Shown here piece after piece: positions 62,442 to 64,000 of a stretch of DNA of 64,000 nucleotides (the stretch's first letter is position 1; each line of letters opens with the position of its first letter). Source of the DNA: Sorangium cellulosum So ce56 (GTDB taxonomy: Bacteria > Myxococcota_A > Polyangia > Polyangiales > Polyangiaceae); NCBI RefSeq assembly GCF_000067165.1, contig NC_010162.1:7261001-7325000 (forward strand). Reading direction: 5' to 3'. The notes under the pieces were generated by a model. That model did no database searches. It was not told the DNA's origin and saw only the letters and a program-made list of their open reading frames with translations. The translations under genes were made by a program, and so were the position numbers.

Positions 62442-64000
62442 TCACGCCTTGATGGCGTCGAGCTCCCCCGGCTTGCTGATGCCAGGCCCGTCGGTGACCT
62501 TGCCAGCGCCGTCGGTGGTGAACGACGGCCCGCTGCCGCCGAAGCCAGCCGCGACCGCATCCGAGACGCCGAAGCGGTCGACCGGAGTCCAGTCGGGCGT
62601 CCCGGCGCCGAGCGCGTTGATCAACGTCGTGTAGAGCTTGTTCAGCGGGACGGTTCCGCCCGACGAGCCGGTGTTGCCGCTGTTGTTCTCGCCCTCCGCG
62701 CCGCTCGAGCAGGTGGCTTCGCTGTTGCCTGCCTCGAGCTTCCCGCCCGCGACGTTCACAGAGACGCCCTGCTTGAGGTAACCGCCGGCGCTGCCGGCGA
62801 TCACGATGGGCAGGTTGTTGTTGTTGTGCGCGTTGCCGTCGGCGAGCTCCGGCAGCCACATGACCGCGGAGTTGTCGAGCATGGTGCCGCTCCCCTCCTC
62901 GATGCTGTCGATGGTCTTGACCAGCTTGGCGAAGCGCCCCGCATACCAGCGGTCGATCTCGTGGATCTGCTCGATGACGCCGCTCACGCACTGGCCGCCG
63001 ACGGCGGCGCTCCCGTTGCGGTGCGAGAGCCCGTGATGATCGTGGGTGTGCGCGATGCCGTCCCACTTGAACGTCACGTAGCCCGGCCACTGGAGCACGA
63101 TGGAGCGGTTGTTGTCGCACATCATCGTGAGGGCGATGAGGCGGATCATCATCTCGCTGCCCAGGGTGTACACCTTCTCGTTGTTGGGGAAGCCGCCGCC
63201 GCGAGCGGGATATCCCGCCTCGGTGAGGGCAGCGTCCGTGACGCCGAGCGCGGTCGCCGACTCCGCGGTGCAAGCAGAGGGGATGACCCGCTGCTCGGTC
63301 TCGCGGAGCAGGGAGAGCCAGTCGTCGATCTTCTTCCGATCGGCGCCGCTCATCTTGCGGGCCTTGTAGGCGTTCAGGTCACGGCTCACCAGGTCGATGA
63401 TGCTCTCGCCGCGAGCCACGCGATAATCCGCTTCGGTCTCGGAGCCGCTCGCGAAGAGCCCGGTCAGGCTGCTGTACACCGTGCGCGCATTGGTCACGGG
63501 CGCGTACGGCGTCTTCGGCGCCGAGTACGACACGATGCCCTTGACGTTCGTGAAGGCATTGCCGACGGAGAGCACGAGCGGGACCTTGTTGGTGCCCGGG
63601 TTGAAGCGCTGCGCGATCTCGTGATCGAGCGAGTGCGACAGCGCCCAGTGATCCCCGGTGGGATCGAGGGGCGCGCAGGTCAGCTTGCTGCCCATGCCCT
63701 GATCGTGGGGATCGAAATATTCCGTGCCGTCCACCTTGTTGTTGAAGCCGTTCAGCGGCATCGCGAGCCCGCGCGGGAAGAGCAGCTTCGCCGCGAAGGG
63801 CGCGAGCGGGGCGAGGGTGCGGGGCTTCCCGTCCGCCTGCGCCGTCTCCAGGGACGCCGCGGTGACGGTCCCGTCCCCGTTCTCGATCCCCGTCGGGAAC
63901 CACCGGTTCGTCAGGCAACCGTTGTTGGTGTAGAAGATCACCAGGCGGCGCGGCGACGGCGCCTCCTGCGCTCGCGCCGAGCGGCCGAGAGAATTCAAGA
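62442..64000 (-). CDS. DUF1552 protein, N-terminus outside window
   Basis: The frame is open to the right edge; the visible start, LNSLGRSARAQ, looks like the end of a Tat signal, so about 20-30 residues are missing. About 519 residues are present: RLVIFYTNNGCLTNRWFPTG, GMGSKLTCAPLDPTGDHWAL, a DRKKIDDWLSLLRETEQRV segment, THDHHGLSHRNG and MLDNSAVMWLPELADGNAHN. This is the DUF1552 family of exported proteins, usually encoded beside DUF1592/1588/1587 (PSD-type cytochrome) proteins in Planctomycetes and myxobacteria. The partner gene is expected just to the right of the window. Biochemical role unknown. Confidence 0.9.
   Translation of the reverse strand, partial: LNSLGRSARAQEAPSPRRLVIFYTNNGCLTNRWFPTGIENGDGTVTAASLETAQADGKPRTLAPLAPFAAKLLFPRGLAMPLNGFNNKVDGTEYFDPHDQGMGSKLTCAPLDPTGDHWALSHSLDHEIAQRFNPGTNKVPLVLSVGNAFTNVKGIVSYSAPKTPYAPVTNARTVYSSLTGLFASGSETEADYRVARGESIIDLVSRDLNAYKARKMSGADRKKIDDWLSLLRETEQRVIPSACTAESATALGVTDAALTEAGYPARGGGFPNNEKVYTLGSEMMIRLIALTMMCDNNRSIVLQWPGYVTFKWDGIAHTHDHHGLSHRNGSAAVGGQCVSGVIEQIHEIDRWYAGRFAKLVKTIDSIEEGSGTMLDNSAVMWLPELADGNAHNNNNLPIVIAGSAGGYLKQGVSVNVAGGKLEAGNSEATCSSGAEGENNSGNTGSSGGTVPLNKLYTTLINALGAGTPDWTPVDRFGVSDAVAAGFGGSGPSFTTDGAGKVTDGPGISKPGELDAIKA

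Overview
The window looks like chromosome of a large-genome myxobacterium, most like Sorangium and other Polyangiales. The evidence is very high GC with long antiparallel shadow ORFs, giant Ser/Thr kinases fused to ATPase, WD40, GAF, STAS or cyclase domains, Gly-rich lipoproteins, a TOMM kinase/cyclase fusion, and many dispersed GC-rich intergenic repeats. No rRNA, tRNA or CRISPR array was seen. Taxonomy is inferred from gene content only.

1-3.5 kb: a truncated WD40 protein and two secreted Gly-rich lipoproteins, the second a putative zinc metalloprotease. 4-14.6 kb: a TOMM-type RiPP locus. It holds a kinase/cyclase/ATPase fusion, a nitrile-hydratase-like leader precursor, an amidohydrolase, a fused E1-like/YcaO cyclodehydratase broken by a frameshift in a CG run, and an FHA-sigma54 activator. 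14.6-17.6 kb: a two-gene operon of a DIT1/PvcA-type isonitrile synthase homologue and a flavin amine oxidase. 18.1-24.6 kb: a histidine kinase, a lactonase-like beta-propeller, a Tat-exported nitroreductase-like protein divergent from a LysR regulator, and a RAYT-type transposase flanked by short repeats. 24.6-29.3 kb: an operon of a GAF-like protein, a subtilisin-like protease and a TPR protein, then a small membrane protein.

30.1-35.5 kb: a tightly coupled five-gene operon whose successive genes overlap by 4 bp. It encodes an SznF-like heme-oxygenase-fold/cupin enzyme with every expected metal ligand, a Rieske protein, two ATP-grasp ligases and an MFS exporter. This is a candidate pathway to an N-N bonded (N-nitroso or N-hydroxy) metabolite. 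35.5-40.7 kb: a cupin, an ABC exporter, a lipoprotein and a divergent pyruvate-kinase-like protein.

40.9-51.4 kb: three tandem paralogous cassettes. Each encodes a 174-aa SiaB/RsbW-like ATPase, a 125-aa SiaC/STAS-like protein and a LacI-type periplasmic-binding-protein domain fused to a PP2C phosphatase. Each has the same -35/-10-like promoter placed so close to the GTG start that the mRNA is probably leaderless. 51.6-62.3 kb: a kinase-nSTAND-WD40 protein, a Uma2 nuclease and a kinase-ATPase-GAF-STAS protein. The window ends in a truncated DUF1552 protein.

A recurring theme is a short repeat core, CCCAACCYGGGT or a close variant. It occurs in arrays near 19.1-19.6, 23.4-23.5, 24.56-24.62, 28.2-28.4 and 38.8-39.2 kb. 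One set flanks the RAYT and supplies the stop codons of both neighbouring genes, which suggests a REP/RAYT-like element family.
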